From Candidatus Protochlamydia phocaeensis (lineage in GTDB: Bacteria > Chlamydiota > Chlamydiia > Chlamydiales > Parachlamydiaceae): a stretch of 64,000 nucleotides of DNA. Under the pieces are notes generated by a model that ran no database searches, was not told the origin of the DNA, and worked only from the letters and a program-made list of their open reading frames with translations. A program made the translations under genes and the position numbers. Where the stretch lies: positions 1 to 64,000 of the forward strand of contig NZ_FCNU01000022.1 of assembly GCF_001545115.1 (NCBI RefSeq), in the 5' to 3' direction. Positions 18,226-28,275 of this stretch are shown piece after piece; the first letter of the stretch is position 1; each line of letters starts with the position of its first letter.

Positions 18226-21006
18226 ATGAGCTTTTTATTGACCGGCATTGATTCTACTGTTTGTACTTTAACTTCCCATTCTCAGATAGGAGTACAATCT
18301 TTGCCCCCGACAAGCGTGTCTCTTGCAGATATGGTAGAAAGCATTGTCCGCAATCCTCTTGCTATTCCTCCTATCATGCAATTAGTGCTCGATCAACCGC
18401 AAAGTCCCGATGCATTAGCTCAATTCTTTTTAAATTTGCGGCAATATCCAGCTGATGGATCAGTGATTCAAGCTTGCCAAAGAGCATGTGCAAAAGAGAT
18501 AGAGGATCTGCCTATCTTTCATGAGTTTTTTGAGCAGCATCCTTTGGAGTGGCGGCATCTTCTGATGGCATTGGATGAGGAAGGGGTAGAGAACTTCCTG
18601 AACAAAGCGATTTTACGCAATCCGCGTTGGAAAGAGTGCCTGGCACAAGTCATAGAGAAAATGAAAGAGAACAAGCTTCAGCAGGAATTACCTCTTTATC
18701 CCGATCTAGCCGAAGATTGCACCCTATTGCTTGAATTCCTGTCGGAAAAACAAAGAAAGACATTTATCAAATTTTGCGCGACGCATCTTTCCACGGATTG
18801 TCTGGCGCTTGTTCTATATAACTTAAACAATGCGGAAATTAATTTAGCCTTAAATCGCTTTATTCGACAAAACCCCCTGACGCGAGGGGATTTTGAAGGA
18901 GGAATGCAAAAGTTAATCAATGCAATTTCTCATCACTTCCCTTTTGATGAAGGAATGCACTATCTCTTAGACAAAATTTTACAAAAATATTATTTGAACA
19001 AGCGTTACGATACGATTATTTGCAAATTTTTGTCTTTAAGCCCTCAAGCGCGCCTTTATCTATTAGCTTCGATGTCCATTGAAAAACAAAGGGACATTTA
19101 TCGGCGCTACCGCAATGATTTAACGCATATGGTTGAGTGGATGAGCGGATTGCTTTTAATGGATGTGGATCTAAAAAGAAAGCAGGCGATCTTTAATGCG
19201 ATTTATTCTTGTATTCGAGAAAATAAAATTTATGAATTCTGGCAGGCTTTAGACGATAAGCAAGCCCCCGCCATTCCTTTTCTGTTTATCTGCGCCAAAA
19301 AAACAGACATTCAAGATTTTGCCTGGTATGAAGGTCATTCTGCCGCCGCTCTGCGTACTAGGTTGTTTTCTCATTATATGTGGAATGGTTCGACTAGAGA
19401 ATTGATGGACAAGGTGCTGGCAGATTCAGAGGGGAAGGGATTGCTCTATGACAATATGCTTGTGGATTTAAGTACGGCATTTGTTCCGGCAGAGTTGATG
19501 TCTGTAAAAGTGAGCTATGATCACTTTAATAGCTTGGCCCAGGCAGAGGAGATAGAAGCGGTTTATTGTGAAACAATTGCCAAACTGCCGCCATTTCTAC
19601 TGGGAATCGCTTGTCAAGATCCAGTCCATCAAGCTGTCTTTCTAAAATTAGCTCGTTATTTGACAGATGAGCAGCTTAGATTTTTAGTTCTATCTATTCC
19701 AAATAATCAAGTCTTTGCAGTCATTGAACCATTGACACATAAGCTCAGAAGTGGACAGCTGCGGGTCATTTTGGGCGCCTGCTCTAAAGAACAATTAGAC
19801 GATTATGCCGATCATAAAGTCCTGCTTTTTAAGCAGGCATACGATACGTTTTTGGATCGCTTGTCCACTTTGCTGCTTAACTTGCAAAGCATTCAATACA
19901 ATGCCTCCACTCAACCTGAAAGTTATGAGCATTATTATCAAGAGGCTACAAATTTATTGGGGTTTTCTCGGCAATCCCTTAGCCTAAGTATGAGAGAATT
20001 AGTTAATTTCATTGAATCGCAAGGAAAAGATTGCACGCTTTCAGAGGAGACGCTTGCGACTTTAAATCAAACGTTTAAAAATTTTGATTCCAAAAAAGGA
20101 TTGCTTGAAGGCAGCCGCTCGCTTGTTTTCTGTGCATTGGAAACCTTAAAATCGTTCTTAAAAGAGGCTGGCAAGCTAGAAGAAGATTATGATCCTTTTG
20201 CGACTATTTATGAAGGCTTTTGGAATTGTTTAAAAAATCAAGAAGTCGAATGTTTAGATATTGGGCCGGAAAGCAAAATTGGAGTGCCAAATATAGGAGA
20301 GCTTCAGCTGATCGGAATTAAGACGGACAAAGATTTGGCTCATTTATCGATAGCGAAGGAGAGGCAAGCCTTTTTAGACCAGCAATGCGCAAAATTTAAG
20401 CCTCTTTTTGAAAATCTATTGCATAGACATTTAGAACAAGCGGAAAGCTTAGTCGGCACTGAAATGCAGGAAAAACATACGGATGCCATGGAGGAAGAAG
20501 ATCCCATTGAGAAAACAAGGCGAAGGCTTATTCAACAATGGGAAGACCAGTGGCATCAGCTGTTTACTCTTCGTACGTCTTCCGATAAAGTTCCTCTTTG
20601 CATTGATAAATTGATTGAATTTTTAGAGATCCCTGAACAAAATCCTTCCCACATTGTTTTGATTTGTCAAAGCTTGATCAAAGATTTACTAAGCCTGGAT
20701 AATTTGACTGCTATTCAACGCAAAAATTTAGAAACCTTAGGACTAAATTTAAGCCAATGCAGAAGCCCTATCGAGGCTTGCTCTATGTGCAATGGCATTA
20801 TTAAGCATGCATTGAAAATCATTCGTAGACGGCATACGCTTGTTTGCCTGCAGTTCTATTGCCGGCAAGGGGAAGCTCTTAAACAGGCATGGGAGCAATT
20901 CCGCCTAGAAGGGTTTTATACCATTGACAGCCTAATTAGCTATAAACGCGTATCTAGAAATAATTTAATCAATATTCAAAAACTATTTACATCGACAAAT
21001 CATTGA
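18226..21006 (+). CDS. Large helical protein of unknown function
   Basis: About 926 residues of mostly alpha-helical, Leu-rich sequence with no signal peptide, membrane helix or recognisable domain. I place the start at 18226 because a strong AAAGGAGG box lies five bases upstream; an in-frame ATG at 18187 has none. The sequence contains HEAT-like helical stretches ('LAQFFLNLRQYPADGSVIQACQ', near the N-terminus) and a charged C-terminal third with 'RRRLIQQWEDQW'. Similar long helical proteins of chlamydiae are often secreted effectors, but nothing here proves it. A good terminator follows at 21017-21054. Confidence 0.85.
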   Translation: MSFLLTGIDSTVCTLTSHSQIGVQSLPPTSVSLADMVESIVRNPLAIPPIMQLVLDQPQSPDALAQFFLNLRQYPADGSVIQACQRACAKEIEDLPIFHEFFEQHPLEWRHLLMALDEEGVENFLNKAILRNPRWKECLAQVIEKMKENKLQQELPLYPDLAEDCTLLLEFLSEKQRKTFIKFCATHLSTDCLALVLYNLNNAEINLALNRFIRQNPLTRGDFEGGMQKLINAISHHFPFDEGMHYLLDKILQKYYLNKRYDTIICKFLSLSPQARLYLLASMSIEKQRDIYRRYRNDLTHMVEWMSGLLLMDVDLKRKQAIFNAIYSCIRENKIYEFWQALDDKQAPAIPFLFICAKKTDIQDFAWYEGHSAAALRTRLFSHYMWNGSTRELMDKVLADSEGKGLLYDNMLVDLSTAFVPAELMSVKVSYDHFNSLAQAEEIEAVYCETIAKLPPFLLGIACQDPVHQAVFLKLARYLTDEQLRFLVLSIPNNQVFAVIEPLTHKLRSGQLRVILGACSKEQLDDYADHKVLLFKQAYDTFLDRLSTLLLNLQSIQYNASTQPESYEHYYQEATNLLGFSRQSLSLSMRELVNFIESQGKDCTLSEETLATLNQTFKNFDSKKGLLEGSRSLVFCALETLKSFLKEAGKLEEDYDPFATIYEGFWNCLKNQEVECLDIGPESKIGVPNIGELQLIGIKTDKDLAHLSIAKERQAFLDQQCAKFKPLFENLLHRHLEQAESLVGTEMQEKHTDAMEEEDPIEKTRRRLIQQWEDQWHQLFTLRTSSDKVPLCIDKLIEFLEIPEQNPSHIVLICQSLIKDLLSLDNLTAIQRKNLETLGLNLSQCRSPIEACSMCNGIIKHALKIIRRRHTLVCLQFYCRQGEALKQAWEQFRLEGFYTIDSLISYKRVSRNNLINIQKLFTSTNH

Positions 21007-21016
21007 GATCACAAGA

Positions 21017-21054
21017 AAGAAGAGAAAGCATTACGCGGCTTTCTCTTCTTTTAT
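21017..21054 (+). terminator. Rho-independent terminator after the large helical gene
   Basis: A perfect 13-bp stem (AAGAAGAGAAAGC / GCTTTCTCTTCTT) with an eight-base loop is followed by TTATT. It ends the plus-strand unit and sits between convergent genes. Confidence 0.8.
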
Positions 21055-21134
21055 TCAGGACTTAAAAAGATCTTATAGATCCCCTCAAAGAGGAGAAAGA
21101 TCCTCTTTAATTGAAGCCAATTATTAGCCTGCAT

Positions 21135-22160
21135 TTAATCCCAGTTCAAGATCACTTTGCCTGATTGGCCGGACAACATAACCTCGAAGCCTTTTTCAAA
21201 ATCATCGACGGCAAATTGATGCGTGATGATGGGAGCAAGGTCTAGACCGCTTTCGAGCAGATGGACCATCTTATACCAAGTTGAAAAAATTTCTCTTCCG
21301 TAAATCCCTTTAAGCGTCAGCATCTTGAAAATGACAAGATCCCAATCAATTGTCGTCTGGGGAGGAAGGATCCCTAATAGGGCGATTTTGCCTCCATGCT
21401 GGACTTTTTCCAATAGGGTGGATAATCCATTCGGATGGCCTGACATTTCCAATCCAACTGTGAAGCCATATTCCAAGCCGATAGATTTCATAACGGCATC
21501 TAATGATTCTTTTTGAATATTGACTGCTTGTGTGGCGCCCATCTTCTTTGCTAAATCAAGGCGATACTCGTTGAGATCTGTAATGACAACGCTGCGGGCT
21601 CCTGCTTTGCGGGCCACTGCAGCAGCCATAATGCCGATTGGACCTGCGCCTGTGATAAGAACATCTTCTCCCACTAAGTCAAAGGATAAAGCCGTGTGAA
21701 CCGCATTACCGTAGGGGTCGAAGATGGCTGCGAGGTTATCCGGAATGGTTGCGGGAAGCTTAAAGACATTTTCAGCCGGAATAGTAAAATACTCGGCAAA
21801 GCATCCGGGACGATTAACGCCCAAGCCTTTTGTATTCATGCAGACATGCTTGCGGCCCATACGGCAATTGGGGCAGTGTCCGCATACAATATGTCCTTCC
21901 CCGCATACCCGATCGCCAACTTTTAAACCAGTTACGTTTTTGCCAAAAGCGGCCACTTCACCCATGAATTCATGCCCGACAACCATTGGAACAGGAATCG
22001 TTTTCTGAGCCCATGCGTCCCATTTATAAATATGCACATCTGTTCCGCAAATAGAGGTCTTGCGCGTTTTAATTAAGACCTCTTGATCTCCGACTGTTGG
22101 CATAGGCACATCTTCCATCCATAAGCCAGGTGCCCGCTCCTTCTTCATTAAGCCTTTCAT
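21135..22160 (-). CDS. tdh: L-threonine 3-dehydrogenase
   Basis: Oxidises threonine to 2-amino-3-ketobutyrate using NAD. The 341-residue protein is a medium-chain zinc dehydrogenase: catalytic zinc ligands Cys38 (SICGTD), His63-Glu64 (GHEFMGE), structural zinc cysteines at 93, 96, 99 and 107 (CGHCPNC...C), and a Rossmann motif GAGPIG. Sequence features '[13 protein letters not shown]' and '[13 protein letters not shown]' fit threonine dehydrogenase. kbl, the next step, lies just upstream on the same strand with its own terminator in between, so the two may be separate transcripts. Confidence 0.94.
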   Translation of the reverse strand: MKGLMKKERAPGLWMEDVPMPTVGDQEVLIKTRKTSICGTDVHIYKWDAWAQKTIPVPMVVGHEFMGEVAAFGKNVTGLKVGDRVCGEGHIVCGHCPNCRMGRKHVCMNTKGLGVNRPGCFAEYFTIPAENVFKLPATIPDNLAAIFDPYGNAVHTALSFDLVGEDVLITGAGPIGIMAAAVARKAGARSVVITDLNEYRLDLAKKMGATQAVNIQKESLDAVMKSIGLEYGFTVGLEMSGHPNGLSTLLEKVQHGGKIALLGILPPQTTIDWDLVIFKMLTLKGIYGREIFSTWYKMVHLLESGLDLAPIITHQFAVDDFEKGFEVMLSGQSGKVILNWD

Positions 22161-22580
22161 AAAAACCTTTTTAATTTATAAAATTAAATGAATTAGACAA
22201 TAATTAATGGCTAATTTTAATTAAAAAATGATATTTTTGCCAGAAATTAAGAGAAAAACCCAGTCGATGAAAGAGGTGGGCCGGCATCCTTTTTACTTCT
22301 TCTGTGAGTTAGCAAGAGAGTTGAGTGTTTCTCCATGTTCTCTATAGTTTGTCTTTTCTTTTGTAATAGATAAGTGCTCAAAATATAGTTTAAGAGAGTA
22401 AAATCCCGGAGAATACAAAGGGGAAACTTGCAAGAAATCGGACCCGAACCTTCAGGCCTCTCTTAAAAGCTTGCACATCTTATTGTAAATTTTGTTTTTA
22501 AACGACTCTGGGTTTATTCGCCCGGCATCGATGGCAGTGCTTTTATCAATTCGGAATAAAGGGAATCTAACTAAATAGAA
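22161..22580. other. Spacer between kbl terminator and tdh
   Basis: About 420 bases with no gene or clear repeat. AT-rich next to tdh, where the minus-strand tdh promoter should lie; more balanced composition near 22400-22460. Nothing further is supported. Confidence 0.35.
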
Positions 22581-22611
22581 AAAGCCCCATTCTGTTTAAG
22601 AAAGGGGCTTT
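22581..22611 (-). terminator. Rho-independent terminator after kbl
   Basis: On the minus strand an eight-bp stem AAAGCCCC / GGGGCTTT is followed by TTCTATTT. It lies just past the kbl stop. Confidence 0.8.
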
Positions 22612-22628
22612 CAAATGGAAAAGGGCAA

Positions 22629-23819
22629 TCAAGGAATGACCTTTAAATCTTTACCTACTTTTTCAAAGGCTTGGATAGCCTTATCCAAATCTTCGCGCGA
22701 GTGATTGGCGCACATTTGCGTGCGAATGCGGGCTTTGCCTTGGGGAACGACAGGGTAAGAGAATCCGATGACATAAACGCCTTCATCAAGCATGCGAGCG
22801 GCGAACTCTTGAGCAAGCTTGGCATCTCCTAGCATAACCGGGATAATGGGATGGTTGCCGGGGACAAGGTTAAAACCCAATTGTGTCATGCGGTCGCGGA
22901 AATAGCGGCTATTTTCTTGCAAGCGCTGGCGGCGATCATCGGAGCCCTCGATCAATTCCAACACTTTAAGTGAAGCGGCCGCAATGCTTGGCGCTAATGT
23001 ATTAGAAAATAGATAAGGGCGCGAGCGCTGTCTTAACCAGTCAATAATGGGTTTACGCCCTGAGGTATATCCTCCTAAAGCGCCGCCAAGAGCTTTTCCA
23101 AGCGTTCCCGTAATAATATCGACTCTTCCCAGGACTTCGCAATATTCAGGCGTTCCCCGTCCTTTATCTCCTAAGAAGCCCACGGCATGGCAATCGTCAA
23201 CCATCACTAAGGCATTATATTGATCGGCTAAATCGCAAATGGCTTTTAGGTTAGCTATCGTGCCGTCCATCGAAAAGACGCCATCTGTTGCGATCAAACG
23301 GAAGCGGGCATCTTTGGCCTCTTGCAGCTGTGCCTCCAAACTTTTCATGTCGTTGTGATCGTAGCGCAAACGCTTGGCTTTGCATAGGCGAATGCCGTCA
23401 ATAATGCTGGCATGGTTGAGCGCATCGCTGATCACGGCGTCTTCCGGACCTAGAATGGTCTCAAAAAGACCTCCATTGGCATCAAAGCAAGAGCAATACA
23501 GAATGGTCTCTTCCGTCCCTAAAAAACGGGATAAACTCTTTTCCAATTGTTTATGGACCGTTTGTGTTCCACAAATAAAGCGAACGGAGGAGAGCCCGAA
23601 TCCATAATGTTCATAACTTTTAATAGCTGAGTGGATGATATCGGGATGATTGGCTAAGCCAAGATAATTATTCGAGCAAAAGTTTAAGACTTTTTTGCCG
23701 CCGGCTATTGTAATGGACGCATCTTGCGGAGAGGTAATCTCTCGTTCTTGCTTATAGAGCCCTTGCTTTTTTAGATCAGCCAACTGATCTTCCATAAATT
23801 GTAAAAATGTATTGTCCAT
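22629..23819 (-). CDS. kbl: Glycine C-acetyltransferase (2-amino-3-ketobutyrate CoA ligase)
   Basis: Cleaves 2-amino-3-ketobutyrate with CoA to glycine and acetyl-CoA; PLP-dependent. The 396-residue protein belongs to the alpha-oxoamine synthase group. It has '[14 protein letters not shown]' near 46-59, the PLP-ring residues around '[11 protein letters not shown]' (Asp208, His211) and the cofactor Lys242 in '[10 protein letters not shown]'. Length and motifs match E. coli Kbl closely rather than KAS-type BioF or HemA. Together with tdh it provides threonine catabolism. Confidence 0.95.
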   Translation of the reverse strand: MDNTFLQFMEDQLADLKKQGLYKQEREITSPQDASITIAGGKKVLNFCSNNYLGLANHPDIIHSAIKSYEHYGFGLSSVRFICGTQTVHKQLEKSLSRFLGTEETILYCSCFDANGGLFETILGPEDAVISDALNHASIIDGIRLCKAKRLRYDHNDMKSLEAQLQEAKDARFRLIATDGVFSMDGTIANLKAICDLADQYNALVMVDDCHAVGFLGDKGRGTPEYCEVLGRVDIITGTLGKALGGALGGYTSGRKPIIDWLRQRSRPYLFSNTLAPSIAAASLKVLELIEGSDDRRQRLQENSRYFRDRMTQLGFNLVPGNHPIIPVMLGDAKLAQEFAARMLDEGVYVIGFSYPVVPQGKARIRTQMCANHSREDLDKAIQAFEKVGKDLKVIP

Positions 23820-23947
23820 AAATTAAGAGGGGTTAGGAAGTTGTTGCGGATGGTTAACTTAGGCTATTAGAACGCTTGGAATGAGTTTTTATCAACCAAT
23901 TTTTGTGATCGGCCCCCAATGAAAGAGAGCGAGTCCTATTTCATTTA

Positions 23948-25096
23948 TCAACCAATACGCTTTAGACTGTTCTCTAAATCTTCAATGAGATCGGACGCCT
24001 CTTCCAACCCAATGGAAAAACGGACCAGCCCATCGCGAAGGCCTAATTGGTCGCGCTCTTGTTTGGGGATAATTGCATGGGTCATGGTAACAGGATGGCT
24101 GACAAGCGATTCAATGCCACCTAAGCTCTCAGCTAAGGTAAAATAGCGAAAGGAAGCAATCATTTTAAGGGTATCGTCTAAGGAAAGGTGAAACTCGGCC
24201 GATAGCATGCCATTAAAGGCGCGCATTTGCTTTTTTGCCAAGGCGTGATTGGGATGAGAAGGAAGGCCTGGATAATTGACTTGTTTCACCTTGGGGTGCT
24301 GCTTTAAAAATTGAGCGATGGCTAAGGCATTTCTCTGATGCTGCTCCATGCGGACCTTCAGTGTTTTAACGCCTCGCGTGATCAACCAGCAATCAAAAGG
24401 GCTTGGATTGACGCCTAAGGTCTTTCTGGCAAAGTCCATTCTCTTCTTAAAGTTTTCGTCTTGGCACATGACGACCCCTCCCAGCACGTCCGAATGTCCG
24501 CCGATATACTTTGTGGTACTGTGCCAAACGATGTCAGCTCCCCAGTTGAAGGGATTCTGGCAATAAGGGGAGGCAAATGTGTTATCGACAACGGATAAGG
24601 CGCCATGCCGCTTGGCCAGCTTGGCCAATTCTGCAATATCGAAAATATTCATTAAAGGATTGGTAGGCGTCTCAAAAAGCAGCCATTTGGGCTTGTGGAC
24701 GGCTAGCGCCTGATCGATCTCTTCAAAAGAGGTGGAAAATAGGGTAATAAACTCAATTCCAAATTGATCGAGGATCTGGTTAAAAAGCCTGTAAGTCCCG
24801 CCATAGATGCCATCGATGGCGAGGACTTTATCTCCCTTTGATAAAGTAGAAGCAAGGGCCATTAGAGCCCCAATGCCGGAAGAAAAGACTGTTGCATAGG
24901 CTGCGTCTTCAAGGGACGCTAGCGTCTTTTCTAAAATGACAAAATTGGGATTATTGGCCCGCGTATATTCAAATCCTCTGCTGTGCCCTGGAGCGTCTAG
25001 AGCGAATGTAGATGTCATATAAATGGGAGGCATGACAGATCCTGTAAGCGGATCAGGCTCCCATCCGATATGAATCGCTCGAGTTGCAAACTCCAT
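23948..25096 (-). CDS. Cystathionine gamma-lyase / gamma-synthase family PLP enzyme
   Basis: The 382-residue protein has all features of the Cys/Met-metabolism PLP family: 'YTRANNPN' substrate-site motif near 44-51, 'SSGIGALMA' near 72-80, 'ETPTNPLMN' near 142-150, and cofactor Lys196 in 'HSTTKYIGGHSD'. These enzymes interconvert cystathionine with cysteine or homoserine; 'DPLTGSVMPPIY' and the length fit gamma-lyase or gamma-synthase, which cannot be separated by eye. The VKOR-DsbA gene lies nine bases upstream on the same strand, suggesting cotranscription of thiol-related functions. Confidence 0.9.
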   Translation of the reverse strand: MEFATRAIHIGWEPDPLTGSVMPPIYMTSTFALDAPGHSRGFEYTRANNPNFVILEKTLASLEDAAYATVFSSGIGALMALASTLSKGDKVLAIDGIYGGTYRLFNQILDQFGIEFITLFSTSFEEIDQALAVHKPKWLLFETPTNPLMNIFDIAELAKLAKRHGALSVVDNTFASPYCQNPFNWGADIVWHSTTKYIGGHSDVLGGVVMCQDENFKKRMDFARKTLGVNPSPFDCWLITRGVKTLKVRMEQHQRNALAIAQFLKQHPKVKQVNYPGLPSHPNHALAKKQMRAFNGMLSAEFHLSLDDTLKMIASFRYFTLAESLGGIESLVSHPVTMTHAIIPKQERDQLGLRDGLVRFSIGLEEASDLIEDLENSLKRIG

Positions 25097-25105
25097 AAAT
25101 GGCCT

Positions 25106-26182
25106 TTAGCTGACAGATTTGATCGCCTTTAGAATCTTCTCATTGCTGATCTCATCACGGCCTTCTAGCTTGATCACTTTATTTTTCTTCGGATTAGTGA
25201 TAATCACTGTAGGCGTCGAATTTAAATTGTATTTATCGATAATGCTCTCAAAATATTCCATCCCAGTTTTAACGTCCAAGAAGGTCAATTCTTTAAACGG
25301 AATTTGATATTTTTCTGCCATTGCCATGACATCTTCATCCGTTGGAGCCTCGGTCTGCTGCGTCAATTGAGCTAAGCCATAGCGGGCTTCAAGATAGTCG
25401 GATTTGTTATTAATCAGAAAAGCCAAATTATAAGGGGTAAAATTGAGGCTTTTTTTATGAATGGGATAATCGATAAAATATAAAGTTGCTTTAGATTCAA
25501 TGGATGGGAGAATCTTTTCCACTTCAGGCTCCACCTTCTTACAAGCGGGGCAAAACCAATCCGTCACAAAATAGACCTCTACGGGGCTGTTTTTCGAGCC
25601 AAACGCTAAGCGGCTCTTGATATCATTGATAGCGGCTTCCGCTGTATTAGCCTTTGCGACGCCAAAGAAGGCCATGATGGCACCCAAAAAAATAAAAGAA
25701 ACAGACATCAACCCTTGTTTAATTTGATTCATAACGCTACCTCGCTTGCTTTGTTGAAAAGCTGTGTAAAGAGTTTTCATGTACCTAATAAAAAAAACGC
25801 TTCCGGCTATGCCAACCGAAAGAGCTATGCTTAAGCAAACTGGGCACCAATGGCCAATTTGATACTTTTGCACAGCGATAAACACCCCTTCGGCTCCTAA
25901 GGCAGAAGCAATCAGCCAGCCTGTTAATTGTGTGAGAAAAACCGAATGCCTGGAAAAAAAATGCAGGACGAGCAAAGTGGAAAAAAATGTCATTCCTATA
26001 TAAGAAAAGGGGAAACTGAATAAACGATAGTCCTGATTAGCCGAACAATGCTCTACGCAAATCTCCAGCCAAGATAAAATAGATAAAATAAAACCTGCCA
26101 GCAATGCTATGTTGATAATCCAAAAACCCCATTGAAATTTCGATGTGGTTTCCATTCTAGAGTAAGAAGATGATGGGTTCAT
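25106..26182 (-). CDS. VKOR-DsbA fusion (disulfide bond formation enzyme)
   Basis: A 358-residue inner-membrane protein. Residues about 17-140 form a VKOR domain with several membrane helices, a loop cysteine pair Cys42/Cys46 and the CXXC pair Cys113-Cys116 (HWCPVC). A further helix about 155-175 leads to a periplasmic thioredoxin/DsbA-like domain with Cys211-Cys214 (WFCPAC) and a cis-Pro region 'NSTPTVIIT'. VKOR domains reoxidise DsbA-like partners with quinone and replace DsbB in some bacteria; the fusion combines both. It is a natural source of disulfides for OmcA/OmcB and other envelope proteins. A preceding in-frame Met at residue 10 is an alternative start. Confidence 0.92.
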   Translation of the reverse strand: MNPSSSYSRMETTSKFQWGFWIINIALLAGFILSILSWLEICVEHCSANQDYRLFSFPFSYIGMTFFSTLLVLHFFSRHSVFLTQLTGWLIASALGAEGVFIAVQKYQIGHWCPVCLSIALSVGIAGSVFFIRYMKTLYTAFQQSKRGSVMNQIKQGLMSVSFIFLGAIMAFFGVAKANTAEAAINDIKSRLAFGSKNSPVEVYFVTDWFCPACKKVEPEVEKILPSIESKATLYFIDYPIHKKSLNFTPYNLAFLINNKSDYLEARYGLAQLTQQTEAPTDEDVMAMAEKYQIPFKELTFLDVKTGMEYFESIIDKYNLNSTPTVIITNPKKNKVIKLEGRDEISNEKILKAIKSVS

Positions 26183-26245
26183 TAGCGCCTTTCAGAAGTT
26201 GATTGATTAACTTTAGGTACATACACAAGGGAACTTGCGTCATTG

Positions 26246-26395
26246 ACTTGTGTTTGAAGCTTTTTGCCTTTGGACTGCGTCAAAGCTTCGGAGATGAAAA
26301 AATGATAAACAGGCTAATTAAAAATGAACCTGTTCTTACTTTTTCATTGCGAGGCTTTGACGCAGTCCAAAGGTAAAAAACTCCAAACCCAAGTT
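26246..26395. mobile_element. 150-bp palindromic element, MITE-like (family 1, copy A)
   Basis: The two ends are imperfect inverted repeats: ACTTGTGTTTGAAGC at the left and its counterpart ending CTCCAAACCCAAGTT at the right. A perfect 20-bp inverted pair lies inside (26267-26286 with 26354-26373) and an inner AACAGG/CCTGTT hairpin at the centre. It encodes nothing. A second element with the same ends lies at 59778-59942, and a single end at 43011-43035. Confidence 0.75.
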
Positions 26396-26543
26396 GTTAG
26401 TAATTCTTTAAATTTAGGATGTATCTGTCAAGAAATTTTTTGTTGAGTTGAAATGGGTTAAATTTAATTTGTTATTAATTGACAATTAATTACAACTAAA
26501 ATAAAATTCTTTATTTTATGAATTAAATTAACTGTTTTTTTTT

Positions 26544-27464
26544 GTGAGAAAAATGGGTATTGGCTCAATACAAACAAACGGCGCTTCCGACCAAAATCAA
26601 ACATCTCAACCGATAGAGGAGCTTCCTCCTCCTCATCCTGTCGTTGAGGGAATTTTAAATTTGACGGTCGGCGGTGTTATTGGCTACGGGCTTTATTGGA
26701 TGGAGCGGGTTTTTTCTTGGATTGGCCTCGCCGGTTCTCCTCCCCCCTCTTCTTTTCCTTATATTTTTGCAGGCGTGGTTGGAGCCGCTATTGTTGAGAC
26801 GGCAAAGCTTGTTCATTTTATAGCGCTCAAAGCGATGGGAGAGCGGGCTGTTTATGAGAATATGCCTGTTGGCCAACAAGTTTATCTCAGCGATAAGTTA
26901 AGACATCGTAGCTGGAGCGTCGTAAGAACAGTTGAAAATATTAACAAACGGGTAGATGCAGTATTCTCATGGGCTTTGGGCATTCGGACGACCCGGCAAA
27001 TTGAGGCTCAGCACATTCGAGACATAGATCTTTACTTCTTAGAAATTGCGCGAAGGGAGTTTTGGAATCAAATCGGGGATATGATGAAATTTTCTGTGCC
27101 TCAGCAGCTAGGATTTATGCTGGCAGGGTCCTTGGGGTATACGGTTCCCGGAACGCAAATATTCTTAGTGCTGCAAGGGCTTGGTTTCTTAAATGGATTC
27201 TTGTCTAAAATCCAAAAAGTGTATGAAAAAATTGATGAAGAATATGCCGCATTAGAGAGAAGAGCCCAAGAAGCCGCCGGGCCTCCTTTGATCGAGCAGG
27301 TCAATAATCAAGAACAGCCTGCGCAACAGCCGCAACAAGTTTCTGTAGCTGAAGAACTGCAGACTGTTAGATTGCCGGATAGGATGAATAGACAGATTCG
27401 ATTTCTTAATCCAGAGCAGTTCTTTGATGCCTTTATGCAGCGCCGTCCTGTGCATGCAGGGTAG
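26544..27464 (+). CDS. Membrane protein of unknown function, paralogue 1 of a tandem pair
   Basis: The 306-residue protein has two hydrophobic hairpin-like segments near residues 33-60 and 70-95 and another near 190-220. A Pro/Gln-rich C-terminal tail follows. The reading frame starts with GTG at 26544 or more probably ATG at 26553; neither has a strong ribosome-binding site. The middle and C-terminal part ('FSWALGIRTTRQI', 'RREFWNQIGDMMKF', 'FLVLQGLGFLNGFL') matches that of the next gene in pattern and spacing, so the two are tandem paralogues. Bilobed hydrophobic segments recall chlamydial inclusion membrane proteins, but that is only a resemblance. Confidence 0.8.
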   Translation: MRKMGIGSIQTNGASDQNQTSQPIEELPPPHPVVEGILNLTVGGVIGYGLYWMERVFSWIGLAGSPPPSSFPYIFAGVVGAAIVETAKLVHFIALKAMGERAVYENMPVGQQVYLSDKLRHRSWSVVRTVENINKRVDAVFSWALGIRTTRQIEAQHIRDIDLYFLEIARREFWNQIGDMMKFSVPQQLGFMLAGSLGYTVPGTQIFLVLQGLGFLNGFLSKIQKVYEKIDEEYAALERRAQEAAGPPLIEQVNNQEQPAQQPQQVSVAEELQTVRLPDRMNRQIRFLNPEQFFDAFMQRRPVHAG

Positions 27465-27473
27465 GCTAATGTT

Positions 27474-28193
27474 ATGTGGACGGCTCTTTTAAATTCACCC
27501 TTAGTCCGTTTTCTCCCCGCTCCGGATCATGTTTATTCCTCTGCCCAATCAATAGGAATGGCCGCAGCAGCAGGGGCTTTATATGGATTGGGTGTCCGCG
27601 TCCTTTATTCCCAAAATAATTGGGCGCCTTTAAGCTATGCTGCCTGTTTTGTGCTCGCTTATCAAATTAAACAAAGCTGCATGTGGCTAGGGAAAAGAGG
27701 ATTGGATTATATAGCTGAAGCTGAACAACTTCAGCATTCATCGGTGCTTTCTTCAAAGGATAGGTTGCGCGTCTATGCTTGGAAAGTCATTCAATCTTAT
27801 CAGGGTCTTGTCAGGCGCATTGACGAGGCTGTTTCGCGTTTATTGGGAATCCGCCCTTCTTATAGCGTGACGCAAGATAATGTCAAAGAAGCCTCTTTTC
27901 TGGAGATGTGCCGCTTTCGCATTTGGTCTGTTTTTAGGGATACGATTTTGAATCAAATAAGCTTCTCTATTGCCTATCGATTTTCCAATCGAGTGGGATT
28001 GCACTTGTCTAATCGTGGAGCCGTGCCTTTATTTCTCATTATCCAAGGCATTGTTCAGAATATTTTATTTATTCCGCTTCTTTATAAATATGCGCATTTC
28101 TGCAATCGCTTGGCAGGGCATTTGGATAAAGATGCTGTTTCTACAGTTCCTCAGCGAGCTAAATTAATTGGCTCTTTTCTGCCTCCGCTTTAA
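27474..28193 (+). CDS. Membrane protein of unknown function, paralogue 2 of a tandem pair
   Basis: This 239-residue protein begins nine bases after the previous gene and is probably cotranscribed. It has hydrophobic segments at about 28-65 and 155-200. Shared pattern with its neighbour includes 'VSRLLGIRPSYSV', 'CRFRIWSVFRDTILNQISF' and 'PLFLIIQGIVQNI' at matching positions. No known domain is recognised. The pair probably arose by tandem duplication followed by strong divergence. Confidence 0.8.
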   Translation: MWTALLNSPLVRFLPAPDHVYSSAQSIGMAAAAGALYGLGVRVLYSQNNWAPLSYAACFVLAYQIKQSCMWLGKRGLDYIAEAEQLQHSSVLSSKDRLRVYAWKVIQSYQGLVRRIDEAVSRLLGIRPSYSVTQDNVKEASFLEMCRFRIWSVFRDTILNQISFSIAYRFSNRVGLHLSNRGAVPLFLIIQGIVQNILFIPLLYKYAHFCNRLAGHLDKDAVSTVPQRAKLIGSFLPPL

Positions 28194-28275
28194 TTGCGAT
28201 AAAACTCGCTTTTCCTAAATTTTATTGCTATAAGCAAAAATAATTTGCGCTTATTTCTTAATGAAGATTTTAAAT

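Noticed and set aside
22161-22628. A tRNA or riboswitch upstream of tdh
   Set aside because: No cloverleaf, T-loop consensus or known riboswitch motif could be found by eye.
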